Below are positions 35,575-43,600 of a stretch of 64,000 bases of DNA, one piece after another. Source of the stretch: Daejeonella oryzae DSM 19973 (GTDB taxonomy: Bacteria > Bacteroidota > Bacteroidia > Sphingobacteriales > Sphingobacteriaceae); the NCBI RefSeq assembly GCF_000422945.1, contig NZ_AUHA01000003.1, positions 248,001 through 312,000 of the forward strand. Direction: 5' to 3'. Position 1 is the first letter of the stretch. Every line of letters starts with the position of its first letter. Below the pieces are notes generated by a model. The model made no database searches. It saw only the letters and a list, made by a program, of their open reading frames with translations, and was not told the origin of the DNA. The position numbers were made by a program, and so were the translations under genes.

Positions 35575-37284
35575 ATGGAGATTATAACTAAGAAGCGCAT
35601 CGCTATTTTAGGCGGAGGTCCTGCCGGACTATTCATGTTTAAAAGATTGGTAGAAAGCAACAGAAAAGACCTCACGATACATGTTTTTGAAAGAAAGAAA
35701 CAGCTTGGTGCTGGAATGCCTTACAGTGAGGAAGGTGCAAACCAGGAGCATATTACCAATGTATCCGGTAACGAAATCCCCGACCTGGTTAGTCCCGTGT
35801 CTGAGTGGATCGAAACCGTGCCGAAAGAAACGCTGAGCCGGTATGCTATAGATCCGGAGAACTTCAATGATTACAAGGTGCTGCCACGCTTATTGTTTGG
35901 ACAATATTTATCCGCACAATTTGAATTAATTGTTAATAAGGCAGAAAAGGACGGTATGGATGTTGAAGTTTTTCGTGGTGTTGAAGTAACAGATTTGGTA
36001 GATTTGCCTAAGTACGAAAAAGTGATGGTGATGACGGATGCCAACGATAAACCGGAATACGATCATGTGATTATCTGTACGGGCCATAACTGGCCTCACA
36101 AAGTAGAGGGCTCTGTATCCGGATATTTTGATTCACCATACCCGCCGGCAAAACTTGCTTTCAAAACAAATGATGCTGTAGCAATTCGCGGCTCATCACT
36201 TACCGCCATTGATGCCATCCGAACTCTATCCCGTGCAAACGGAACATTTACCAGGGAAAATGGGCGGCTCATCTTTAAAAATTCAGAAGACTGCCCAAAT
36301 TTTAAGATGATTATGTTTTCTGCAAGCGGCATGTTGCCCGCCATCCGATTTCATCTGGAAGATTCGCATTTGCAAAAAGATGCGGTATTGAGCAAAGCGG
36401 AAGTGGATCAGAACAGATTGCAGAACGAAGGTTTTCTTTCTCTGGATTATGTTTTTGAAAAGAATTTCAAGGAAATGTTCAGGGAAAAAGAACCAGCTTT
36501 CTATGAACAGATCAAGGACATGAAAATGGAAGATTTTGTTGCTGCGATGATGGATTTGCGGGAACGTCTGGAACCTTTTCAATTGTTTAAAGCCGAATAC
36601 ACACAGGCAGAAAAATCTATCAAACGCAAAGAATCTATTTACTGGAAAGAAATGCTGGCAGTGCTCAGCTTCGCCATGAATTACCCGGCGAAATATTTTT
36701 CTGCCGAAGACATGATGCGTTTGCGCAAAGACCTGATGCCGCTGATTTCCATAGTGATTGCTTTTGTTCCGCAGGGATCTGCTGAAGAAATGCTTGCATT
36801 GTATGATGCCGGCATACTTGAATTGGTTAAGGTTGATATCGAAAGCAAAGTATTGCCTCAGAGTGAGGGAGGAATAATCTATCAGTATAATGACGAACAG
36901 GATCAACCGCAGTCCCCATATTTTAAAACCTTTGTGGATTGTATCGGACAACCGGCTCTTTCATTTCAAGATTTCCCTTTTAAAAGCCTAGTTCAAGATC
37001 AACGGATTAGTTCTGCGAAATTAAAGTTCAGAGATCCCGCTGTTGCCATGAGCGAAATGAAGAATGGAAATGAGAAAGTGGAAACCAATGGCACAGAAAA
37101 TTATTACCTGGATGTGCCGGGAATTGCAATCAATGATAATTTCCAGGTAGTTGATGCGTACGGCGCTTTTAATGAGCGTATTTATATTATGGCTGTTCCG
37201 TATATCGGTGGCTACAACCCCGATTACTCAGGACTGGATTTCGGTGAGGCTGCGTCTGCCGCTATTATCGAAAGTCTGGTTTAG
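35575..37284 (+). CDS. FAD/NAD(P)-binding oxidoreductase
   Basis: The 569-residue protein opens with the dinucleotide-binding motif AILGGGPAGLFMFKRL, then HVFERKKQLGAGMPYSEE with an acidic end of the second strand as in FAD proteins. A second nucleotide-binding region is near 185-225 (AIRGSSLTAIDAIRTLS), preceded by HVIICTGHNWP. This fits the FAD-NAD(P)-binding family (PF13454 type) of poorly characterised flavoproteins. The C-terminus ends with MAVPYIGGYNPDYSGLDF, a probable flavin-facing segment. Substrate unknown. A DUF1543 gene follows after 20 bases and probably forms an operon with it. Confidence 0.85.
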   Translation: MEIITKKRIAILGGGPAGLFMFKRLVESNRKDLTIHVFERKKQLGAGMPYSEEGANQEHITNVSGNEIPDLVSPVSEWIETVPKETLSRYAIDPENFNDYKVLPRLLFGQYLSAQFELIVNKAEKDGMDVEVFRGVEVTDLVDLPKYEKVMVMTDANDKPEYDHVIICTGHNWPHKVEGSVSGYFDSPYPPAKLAFKTNDAVAIRGSSLTAIDAIRTLSRANGTFTRENGRLIFKNSEDCPNFKMIMFSASGMLPAIRFHLEDSHLQKDAVLSKAEVDQNRLQNEGFLSLDYVFEKNFKEMFREKEPAFYEQIKDMKMEDFVAAMMDLRERLEPFQLFKAEYTQAEKSIKRKESIYWKEMLAVLSFAMNYPAKYFSAEDMMRLRKDLMPLISIVIAFVPQGSAEEMLALYDAGILELVKVDIESKVLPQSEGGIIYQYNDEQDQPQSPYFKTFVDCIGQPALSFQDFPFKSLVQDQRISSAKLKFRDPAVAMSEMKNGNEKVETNGTENYYLDVPGIAINDNFQVVDAYGAFNERIYIMAVPYIGGYNPDYSGLDFGEAASAAIIESLV

Positions 37285-37304
37285 CAGTTTATATTATTTG
37301 TAGG

Positions 37305-37916
37305 ATGGATAAATTAAATCACGAGAACACAGATCTTAAACTGTACATGATTCTATTGGGATCAAAAGCGCCGGGCAGGAATGTAGAGCAGCATGATTAT
37401 TTCTTTGGAATCGCCACCGGTTTGGCCGGGCTTCTTCCGCAAATTAAATCATTCTGGCCGGAAGCCGGAAAGAGTATTCATATTGATGGATGGAGAGAAG
37501 TAACCGTAGTTGATGGTTATAGCATCAACGTGGTTTTAAAATCTGAAACTGAAAATTTATCGGCAAAAAAATTGTTTTTCATCAATCTGGGCGGATATCA
37601 GTCCGGTAAATTAGAAGAACAGCATTATACGGTATTAACCGTTCAGGATGACCGCTTGCCTGCCATACAGTCGGCCAAGAAAACCATCTTTTTCAAAACA
37701 CATTCTGTAGAATCTGTGAAAGGGGCAAACTCTCATATAGACGAAAAATATGGCATTGACGTAGACGATATCTATAGAATTGAAGATATTTTATCGCCTG
37801 AGCAAAAAGAAAAATATCATCTGCAAATTACCTCTTCCGAAAATCTGAAAGAAGATCATGTTCATTTAGGCTATCTCACACTGGATAAACTTGCCAGGCT
37901 TAAAGACCGGAATTAA
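37305..37916 (+). CDS. DUF1543 domain protein
   Basis: The 203-residue cytoplasmic protein carries two DUF1543-like units: LKLYMILLGSKAPGRNVEQHD at the start and a second one around 75-130 (FINLGGYQSGKLEEQHYTVL). Conserved RNxEQHD and EQHY features recur, consistent with an internal duplication. Function is unknown. It starts 20 bases after the FAD protein and is closed by a terminator 40 bases downstream, so the pair is likely a two-gene operon. Confidence 0.8.
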   Translation: MDKLNHENTDLKLYMILLGSKAPGRNVEQHDYFFGIATGLAGLLPQIKSFWPEAGKSIHIDGWREVTVVDGYSINVVLKSETENLSAKKLFFINLGGYQSGKLEEQHYTVLTVQDDRLPAIQSAKKTIFFKTHSVESVKGANSHIDEKYGIDVDDIYRIEDILSPEQKEKYHLQITSSENLKEDHVHLGYLTLDKLARLKDRN

Positions 37917-37956
37917 GTTCGAAATAAGACTATATACAAGAAAGAAGTAATTGTTT

Positions 37957-37990
37957 AGAAGCCGGGATGATGGACATCCCGGTTTCTTAT
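37957..37990 (+). terminator. Intrinsic terminator after the DUF1543 gene
   Basis: The stem AGAAGCCGGGATG with CATCCCGGTTTCT (one G-T pair) has a loop of five bases and a following TATATTTT run. Confidence 0.85.
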
Positions 37991-38037
37991 ATTTTATAAC
38001 AGGGATTCTAAAAAAACATTCCGCCTGCCAATCGAAC

Positions 38038-39447
38038 CTATTGGCGTCTTTGCTCAGTAGGTTCTGGTTGTGGAAATAGTGCCTGTGCTCCGGAAGTAAC
38101 TTTGTCGCTTATAGCCACCTCATCCAGGCTTAAAGCTTGGGGACTGGCGAGACCCGCATGTTTTTCTTCATTTGCATCAACTGAAATATCTTCTGCAAAA
38201 ATTGTTTCTTCTGAACTGTGTATAGCTCTTTGATACGCTTCCTCATCAAACTCCTTTTCGCTTTTAGCGATAACAATGGTTGCCACCCCATTGCCGATTA
38301 AATTAGTAATTGATCTTGCTTCTGACATAAACCGGTCAACGCCAAGAAGAATTGCGACGTTTTCAATCGGCATAATCTTCATAGAAACCAAGGTTGTACT
38401 CAAAACAATGAATCCGCTACCAGTTACGCCTGCGGCACCCTTAGAGGTCAGCATTAAAACACCCATGGCAGTAAGCTGCTGGCCAATAGTGAGGTCAATT
38501 TGAAATACCTGCGCCAGAAAGATCAAGGCCATAGAGAGATAAATCGAAGTTCCGTCAAGGTTGAAAGAATATCCGGTAGGAATAACCAACCCTACAACCG
38601 ATTTAGAGCATCCAATACGTTCCATTTTTTGCATCATACTTGGCAATACGGATTCAGAAGAAGATGTTCCTAGTACCACCAGGATCTCCTGACGGATGAA
38701 CTTTAGATATTGCCATAAGCTAAACTTATATATGTAACAAATAAAGTTTAGGATCCCAAAAATGAACAGAAAGCAGGTCAGATAGACTGCTCCCATAATC
38801 TTGCCCATCGGTATAAGTGTGTCCAAACCGTAGTTTCCTATGGTAAAAGCCATTCCTCCAAAGGCGCCAAGTGGAGCCAATTTCATGATGAACTTCATCA
38901 TGTTGAAAATCACCTGAGATATCCGATCGAAGGTAGCCAATAGTGGTGCGCCAGCTTCCCCCATTTTACTCAATCCGAAACCGAAAAGTATAGCGAAAAA
39001 TAAGATCTGAAGGATATCTCCCTCTGTAAAAGACTGAAAAATATTATGCGGAATGATATGAGAAATAAATTCTATCCAGTTCATTTCCGCCGCGGGAGTC
39101 TGAGCAAGGGGAGGAGCGCTGCTTGTAAGGGGGGTTACACCTTTTCCTGGCTGAAGCAGATTAGCAACCACCAAACCAATAAAAAGTGCAATGGTGGTTA
39201 CAACCTCAAAATATAATAAGGCCCGTCCGCCAACGCGGCCTACTTTTTTCATATCGCCCATCCGGGCTATTCCCAGTACAATAGTGAAGAAGATAATAGG
39301 AGCGATTAACATGCTGATCATGTTAATAAAGGTTTTGCTAATGATACGGGCTGTGGGAGCAAAGACCGGAAAAAAAACACCAACGAGAATCCCCAATATA
39401 ATGGCAAGAATTACCTGAAAGGTTAAGTTTTGATAAATTTTATTCAT
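38038..39447 (-). CDS. Dicarboxylate/amino acid:cation symporter (DctA/GltP family)
   Basis: The 469-residue protein is a DAACS family secondary transporter that imports dicarboxylates or acidic amino acids with Na+ or H+ into the cytoplasm. It has about eight membrane helices. Conserved elements are the serine-rich GTSSSESVLPSMM in the HP1 hairpin, the VGLVIPTGYSFNLDGTSIY segment of the substrate-binding helix, and TSKGAAGVTGSGFIVL in HP2. The C-terminal 60 residues form a longer polar tail than usual. It is the last minus-strand gene after the PUL, but a strong hairpin separates it from the PIG-L gene, so co-regulation with the PUL is not proven. Confidence 0.92.
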   Translation of the reverse strand: MNKIYQNLTFQVILAIILGILVGVFFPVFAPTARIISKTFINMISMLIAPIIFFTIVLGIARMGDMKKVGRVGGRALLYFEVVTTIALFIGLVVANLLQPGKGVTPLTSSAPPLAQTPAAEMNWIEFISHIIPHNIFQSFTEGDILQILFFAILFGFGLSKMGEAGAPLLATFDRISQVIFNMMKFIMKLAPLGAFGGMAFTIGNYGLDTLIPMGKIMGAVYLTCFLFIFGILNFICYIYKFSLWQYLKFIRQEILVVLGTSSSESVLPSMMQKMERIGCSKSVVGLVIPTGYSFNLDGTSIYLSMALIFLAQVFQIDLTIGQQLTAMGVLMLTSKGAAGVTGSGFIVLSTTLVSMKIMPIENVAILLGVDRFMSEARSITNLIGNGVATIVIAKSEKEFDEEAYQRAIHSSEETIFAEDISVDANEEKHAGLASPQALSLDEVAISDKVTSGAQALFPQPEPTEQRRQ

Positions 39448-39480
39448 TCTGTTTACTATTACAGTGTCTTGAAGCTGTAA

Positions 39481-39521
39481 AATAATAGACAGATTAGCAA
39501 GCCCTAAGGCTGCTAATCTGT
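39481..39521 (-). terminator. Hairpin terminator between the large PIG-L gene and the symporter gene
   Basis: ACAGATTAGC-A-AGCC and GGCTGCTAATCTGT form a 14-bp stem with one bulged base and a CTAA loop (39489-39521), followed on the minus strand by CTATTATTTT. This probably ends the PUL transcript. Confidence 0.75.
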
Positions 39522-39548
39522 ACTGGATTTATGGTTAGTCTTAAAGAC

Positions 39549-42047
39549 TTACTTGCCCAAAGAAATTAAATTGGTGAATATCCGATATGCCCCCGGAACA
39601 CCGGCAGGTAATTGTCGGAACCAGGAAAATCCGGTGTAAATAAAATTTCCTTTTCCATGTTTAGCAATCAGTAATCCTCCATTCAACTGCGACTCTCCAG
39701 CATCGCCTGAGGCTACTATAGCCTGGTATTCTTTGCTCCACTCGTTCGGGTAGTATAGGCCCCGCTCCTGAACCCAGCCGTCGAAATCTGCTTTTGTAAT
39801 CTTGTTTGGTATATTTAATACCGCATGTTCCGGCATTAATAAAGTGACGCCTGAACCCTCCACTGTAACTCGTTCGCGGGAGATTTTAAAAGGATAAGGA
39901 CCCGGGTTGAGAACCTTCAAACCGTTATTGGTATTATATTGTACGATCAGGTTTCCACCTTCTTTTACATAATCCATTAGCCTTTCGTGAAAAAAGCCAA
40001 TCCGATCGACTGTATTATAGGCACGAACTCCTAGTATTACCGCATCATATTTCTTGAGGCTTTCCTGGTTTATATCCCCATCTTTTAATAAGGTGACTTC
40101 ATATCCGATTTGTTCCAATGAACCCGGCAATTCGTCACCGGCTCCCATCAAATATCCAATTTTCTCACCTTTTTTATTCAAGTCTAATTTAACCGCTTTC
40201 GCTGACGAAGCCGGGAATGAAACCTGTGCCGGAAAATGGTCGTATTTGATGGTATTTAAACCATTGCTGTAAGTTTTTCCGTCAATGGTTATCTCCGCTT
40301 GCATTTCTGCTTCATGAGATTTTGAAGGAGGCGAAACCATAAATTTAAAAGTCTCTTCTAATCCCTCTGATGTCATATTAAACGGGAAAGAAGCAGGTTC
40401 AACTTTCCATTGATCTGGTAGTTTCAACTCCAGCTTGCCAGTAGCATTCTCTTTTCCGGATCTCATTACAACGCTTACCTGTTTGGGCGTTCCATTTGCA
40501 AACATGTAAACCTTTTCTTGAATGTTGGCAAATGCCGGAGGAGTTATAATAAAGGGCTGATATATTTCTCCATTTACAGGATGATTATACTTGTAAACTA
40601 CCGGAACGGTATATTTAAAAGGTATTCCCCCAACTGTTAAGTTTATTGTTACATTAGCCGCAGGCCTGTTTTCTGGTAATCCAACATCTTCCTGTTTGTC
40701 GATGAAAAACAAGCCAAGCGAATCGGGTCTTTTAAGCCAATACGGCTGGGAATAATCCGCATTTTTTGGCACCTGAACCGTGCTAAGAAATTTCTTTCCG
40801 GTATTATTTTCAAGAGGGCTATTTACAATTGAATCCCCTTTGAAAGGATAGACAATTGAAGTAATGGTTATTGGAACAGCCGAGCGGTTTATAGCTTCTA
40901 TCTGCACTTTAACAAGTTCGCCGGGAGTTGCAGCAAAATTGCTTGCAGTCGCTTCCAGATAAAGACCAGATGCATCTTTGATTACGGTTTCAATCTCTTG
41001 TAATTTTGATTTTTTCCAAAAACTATCCTGAAGTTTTAACAGCTCAGTTCTTGCCAGTAAAAGGTCGGCAACGACTTTGGATGGCTCTGCACCGTTGTAA
41101 CCTGCGATAGCTTTGTTTATAGCAAGCTGTACCTTTGCGCTGCCTTTTAGTCTGGACCAGTTTGTATTTACGCCTTCAAAAAGGTCGGTTTTTGCCGAAT
41201 CTCCCAATGTGTGCTGAAAGTAATCCATGTATGCACCGCGACTCCCTGTAGAGCCAAATCCCTGGCTTTTATGCATGCTCCGGCTTTCTGCCGAGATCTC
41301 GCCGTAGGATTTTCCCAATAAAGGATTAAAAGCACCCACATCTACTTTCAGCAGGGTTTTAGCCACCTTATCAAATTCTTTTGGATCTCTGAAGGCCCAT
41401 GAACTTAAGTTCCATAACAAACGTTTCGCCTGCCAAACCTCCACATATTTAAGTTGTTCAGGAAATCGTTTAGGATCAGCGGCTGCAGTAAATGCATCTT
41501 CTGCAAGTATTGAAGAGACACTATGCTGGCCATGCCCTGCACGTGAATCTTTTGGAAACCGGGTTACGATAACATCCGGTTTAAAATTTCGAATTACCCA
41601 TACCACATCCGCGAGAAGCGTTTCTCTGTTCCATATACTGAAAACTTCTTCGGGGTTTTTAGAAAACCCAAAGTCATTAGCACGAGTGAAAAATTGGCGG
41701 CCACCATCAGTTCTTCTTGCCTGAAGAAGCTCCTGAGTACGAATAACCCCTAATCCTTCACGAATTTCGGGACCAATGAGGTTTTGACCTCCGTCCCCTC
41801 TAGTGAGCGATAAATAAGCTGTGTTATATAGTTTATGATTAGCCATGTATGAGATCATGGTGGTGTTTTCATCATCCGGATGAGCTCCAATATGTAGAAG
41901 ACTTCCCAGAACATTTAGCTTTTTAAGGTCCTGTAATATTTTCCCCGATGCTGGTTTAATTGGCGCCTGCGCATTTGCACTACTTTTAATCAGAACCAAG
42001 GTTAAAGAGAAGGAAAGAGTTAGTGTTAAAAATCGAAGAAGTTTCAT
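39549..42047 (-). CDS. Large PIG-L family deacetylase with extra C-terminal domains
   Basis: The 832-residue precursor has a signal peptide ending near ANAQ. Residues 45-180 form a PIG-L/LmbE deacetylase with the metal-binding HPDDE motif (His56, Asp58, Asp59, Glu60) and a downstream AGHGQHS (His172, His175), which supply the second zinc ligand. This family removes acetyl groups from N-acetyl amino sugars. The middle (about 370-620) is beta-rich, with repeated sandwich-like sequences. The segment at about 650-790 (SLEQIGYEVTLLKDGDI, AVILGVRAYNTV) resembles a glutamine-amidotransferase-like fold. The protein acts in the periplasm or on the surface as the last gene of the PUL. A long hairpin precedes it at 42157-42194. 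Confidence 0.88.
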   Translation of the reverse strand: MKLLRFLTLTLSFSLTLVLIKSSANAQAPIKPASGKILQDLKKLNVLGSLLHIGAHPDDENTTMISYMANHKLYNTAYLSLTRGDGGQNLIGPEIREGLGVIRTQELLQARRTDGGRQFFTRANDFGFSKNPEEVFSIWNRETLLADVVWVIRNFKPDVIVTRFPKDSRAGHGQHSVSSILAEDAFTAAADPKRFPEQLKYVEVWQAKRLLWNLSSWAFRDPKEFDKVAKTLLKVDVGAFNPLLGKSYGEISAESRSMHKSQGFGSTGSRGAYMDYFQHTLGDSAKTDLFEGVNTNWSRLKGSAKVQLAINKAIAGYNGAEPSKVVADLLLARTELLKLQDSFWKKSKLQEIETVIKDASGLYLEATASNFAATPGELVKVQIEAINRSAVPITITSIVYPFKGDSIVNSPLENNTGKKFLSTVQVPKNADYSQPYWLKRPDSLGLFFIDKQEDVGLPENRPAANVTINLTVGGIPFKYTVPVVYKYNHPVNGEIYQPFIITPPAFANIQEKVYMFANGTPKQVSVVMRSGKENATGKLELKLPDQWKVEPASFPFNMTSEGLEETFKFMVSPPSKSHEAEMQAEITIDGKTYSNGLNTIKYDHFPAQVSFPASSAKAVKLDLNKKGEKIGYLMGAGDELPGSLEQIGYEVTLLKDGDINQESLKKYDAVILGVRAYNTVDRIGFFHERLMDYVKEGGNLIVQYNTNNGLKVLNPGPYPFKISRERVTVEGSGVTLLMPEHAVLNIPNKITKADFDGWVQERGLYYPNEWSKEYQAIVASGDAGESQLNGGLLIAKHGKGNFIYTGFSWFRQLPAGVPGAYRIFTNLISLGK

Positions 42048-42061
42048 AAGGATTTATAATA

Positions 42062-42089
42062 ACGGATAGGCGGCCAGGCCCTTATCCGT
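42062..42089. repeat. Inverted repeat upstream of the large PIG-L gene
   Basis: ACGGATA at 42062-42068 pairs with TATCCGT at 42083-42089 and the stem may extend inward. It lies 15 bases before the PIG-L start codon on the minus strand, so it could be a leader structure. Confidence 0.5.
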
Positions 42090-42156
42090 ATAGGTATCAT
42101 TTATCTGTTTTATCAAAAAAGTGCCACCGGACGGTACATTTTATAATGTTCCATAG

Positions 42157-42194
42157 CTAAAATCAGCCGGTGGCTATTTACCGGCTAATTTTAG
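42157..42194. repeat. Long hairpin between SusD and PIG-L genes
   Basis: CTAAAATCAGCCGGT at 42157-42171 pairs with ACCGGCTAATTTTAG at 42180-42194 (15 bp with one mismatch), with an 8-base loop. No T tract follows on the minus strand, so it may stabilise or attenuate the susCD transcript rather than end it outright. Confidence 0.65.
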
Positions 42195-42207
42195 ATTACA
42201 GATTAGT

Positions 42208-43584
42208 TTATTGAGGATTCTGAGTATAGGAAGTGTTAATATCCAGCTCTCGCTGGGGTATCAGGAATAATAATCTTGCATTCTTTCCCTGAGCTGCCAT
42301 AAGCTCTTTAGCTTTTCCAAACCGGAGTAAGTCAGGCCAGCGATGGTTTTCAAATGCCAGTTCAACTCGTCTTTCACGAAGCAATTTATCATCAAAAGTG
42401 CCTGGCGTTAAGGAGCTTATTGGTCCTAAACCTGCCCTTGTACGTACCTGATTAATAAGACCATACGCCTCATCAGATTCGCCAACTGCTTCAGCAAGCA
42501 TTAATAGAACATCTGCATATCGTAAGACGATAAAATTATAATCGGCATCTCCTTCGTTATAAGCGGTTGTAGTGCCATATTTTAAAATGAAGCGGCCTGC
42601 ATTCAGCGGACCATTTAAAGGATTCATTGATGCTGCAAGACGTTTGTCATTGGGTTCGTATGCAGCTTCCATTTCCGGAGTTGGCCGATTCTTATATCCA
42701 CCGGTGGATTGAATCAACAAAGCAGAGAAATTATTTGTGAACGCATTTCCGGTATTGGTACCCCCACCTTTAAACTGAACTTCGAAGATCGATTCTGCAT
42801 TGTTTTCATTAGCCAGGCCCCAGAGACTACCATAATTTGGTAAGAGTGAGTAGCCATAGCTACCAATTATTCTGCGTAGTACCGTGGCAGCCGAAGTTTT
42901 ATCGCCACTTGTTAAATAAATTTTAGCAAGCAGGGTTGCAGCAGCTCCTTTTGTTGCTCTTCCAACGTCAGACCCCGTGTATCGTAAGGGAAGAATCGTT
43001 TCAGCTTGCACCAAATCGGTGATCAGCTGCTTATAGATATCAGCTGCAGGTGTTTGTGGATACGTTCTGCCCTCAGCCACTGATATTTCAGAAATAACCA
43101 AGGGAACTCTGCCGAAATTAACAGCCAGGTTGTAATAGTAAAGTGAGCGTAAGAACAAAGCTTCGCCTTTTATACGGTTCTTAAGTGCCTCATCCATAGT
43201 TACTCCGTCAATTCTGCTGATAACCAAGTTAGCCCTGCTGATTCCGACATAGCTGTCGAGATAAGCTGCAGTAATTAATTCTGCGGTCGCAGCATTTTCA
43301 TTGAAATTGTCGATGATGTTCATATTGGCACCTAAACCTGTATTATCAGCACCACCATCTGTATTATCAGAACGCATTTCGTTCAGTATCCAGTAGCTTT
43401 GATTATAAGTTCCGGTTAGATGTAAGCCTTTATAAGCTGCATTTACCGCTGTAATCATATCGCTTCCATCTCTGTAAAATTCATTCACGTTCCTTTGTGA
43501 GATTGGACTTAAATCTGTAAAATCGTCACTGCATGCGCTTAAAATGGAGGAAAGCACGATTGCAAAAGCTATTTTCTTATTCAT
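42208..43584 (-). CDS. SusD/RagB-family glycan-binding lipoprotein
   Basis: The ATG at 43584 (MNKKIAFAIVL) is chosen because it starts a lipoprotein signal ending in LSACSDDF with lipidated Cys18. An upstream ATG at 43617 would lie inside susC. The 458-residue product matches SusD/RagB: FYRDGSDMITAVNAAYKGLH at the start, tetratricopeptide-like helices (EALFLRSLYYYNLAVNFG, VGRATKGAAATLLAKIYL), and ending ERRVELAFENHRWPDLLRFG. It works at the cell surface as a lid over the SusC transporter, capturing the glycan. It starts 16 bases after susC. Confidence 0.94.
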   Translation of the reverse strand: MNKKIAFAIVLSSILSACSDDFTDLSPISQRNVNEFYRDGSDMITAVNAAYKGLHLTGTYNQSYWILNEMRSDNTDGGADNTGLGANMNIIDNFNENAATAELITAAYLDSYVGISRANLVISRIDGVTMDEALKNRIKGEALFLRSLYYYNLAVNFGRVPLVISEISVAEGRTYPQTPAADIYKQLITDLVQAETILPLRYTGSDVGRATKGAAATLLAKIYLTSGDKTSAATVLRRIIGSYGYSLLPNYGSLWGLANENNAESIFEVQFKGGGTNTGNAFTNNFSALLIQSTGGYKNRPTPEMEAAYEPNDKRLAASMNPLNGPLNAGRFILKYGTTTAYNEGDADYNFIVLRYADVLLMLAEAVGESDEAYGLINQVRTRAGLGPISSLTPGTFDDKLLRERRVELAFENHRWPDLLRFGKAKELMAAQGKNARLLFLIPQRELDINTSYTQNPQ

Positions 43585-43600
43585 CTTTTTGTTATTAGAT

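Noticed and set aside
36283-36951. Antisense open frame of 222 codons inside the FAD protein gene
   Set aside because: It lies wholly antisense to a well-supported gene and is very rich in His, Phe and Cys with no domain, a usual sign of a shadow frame.
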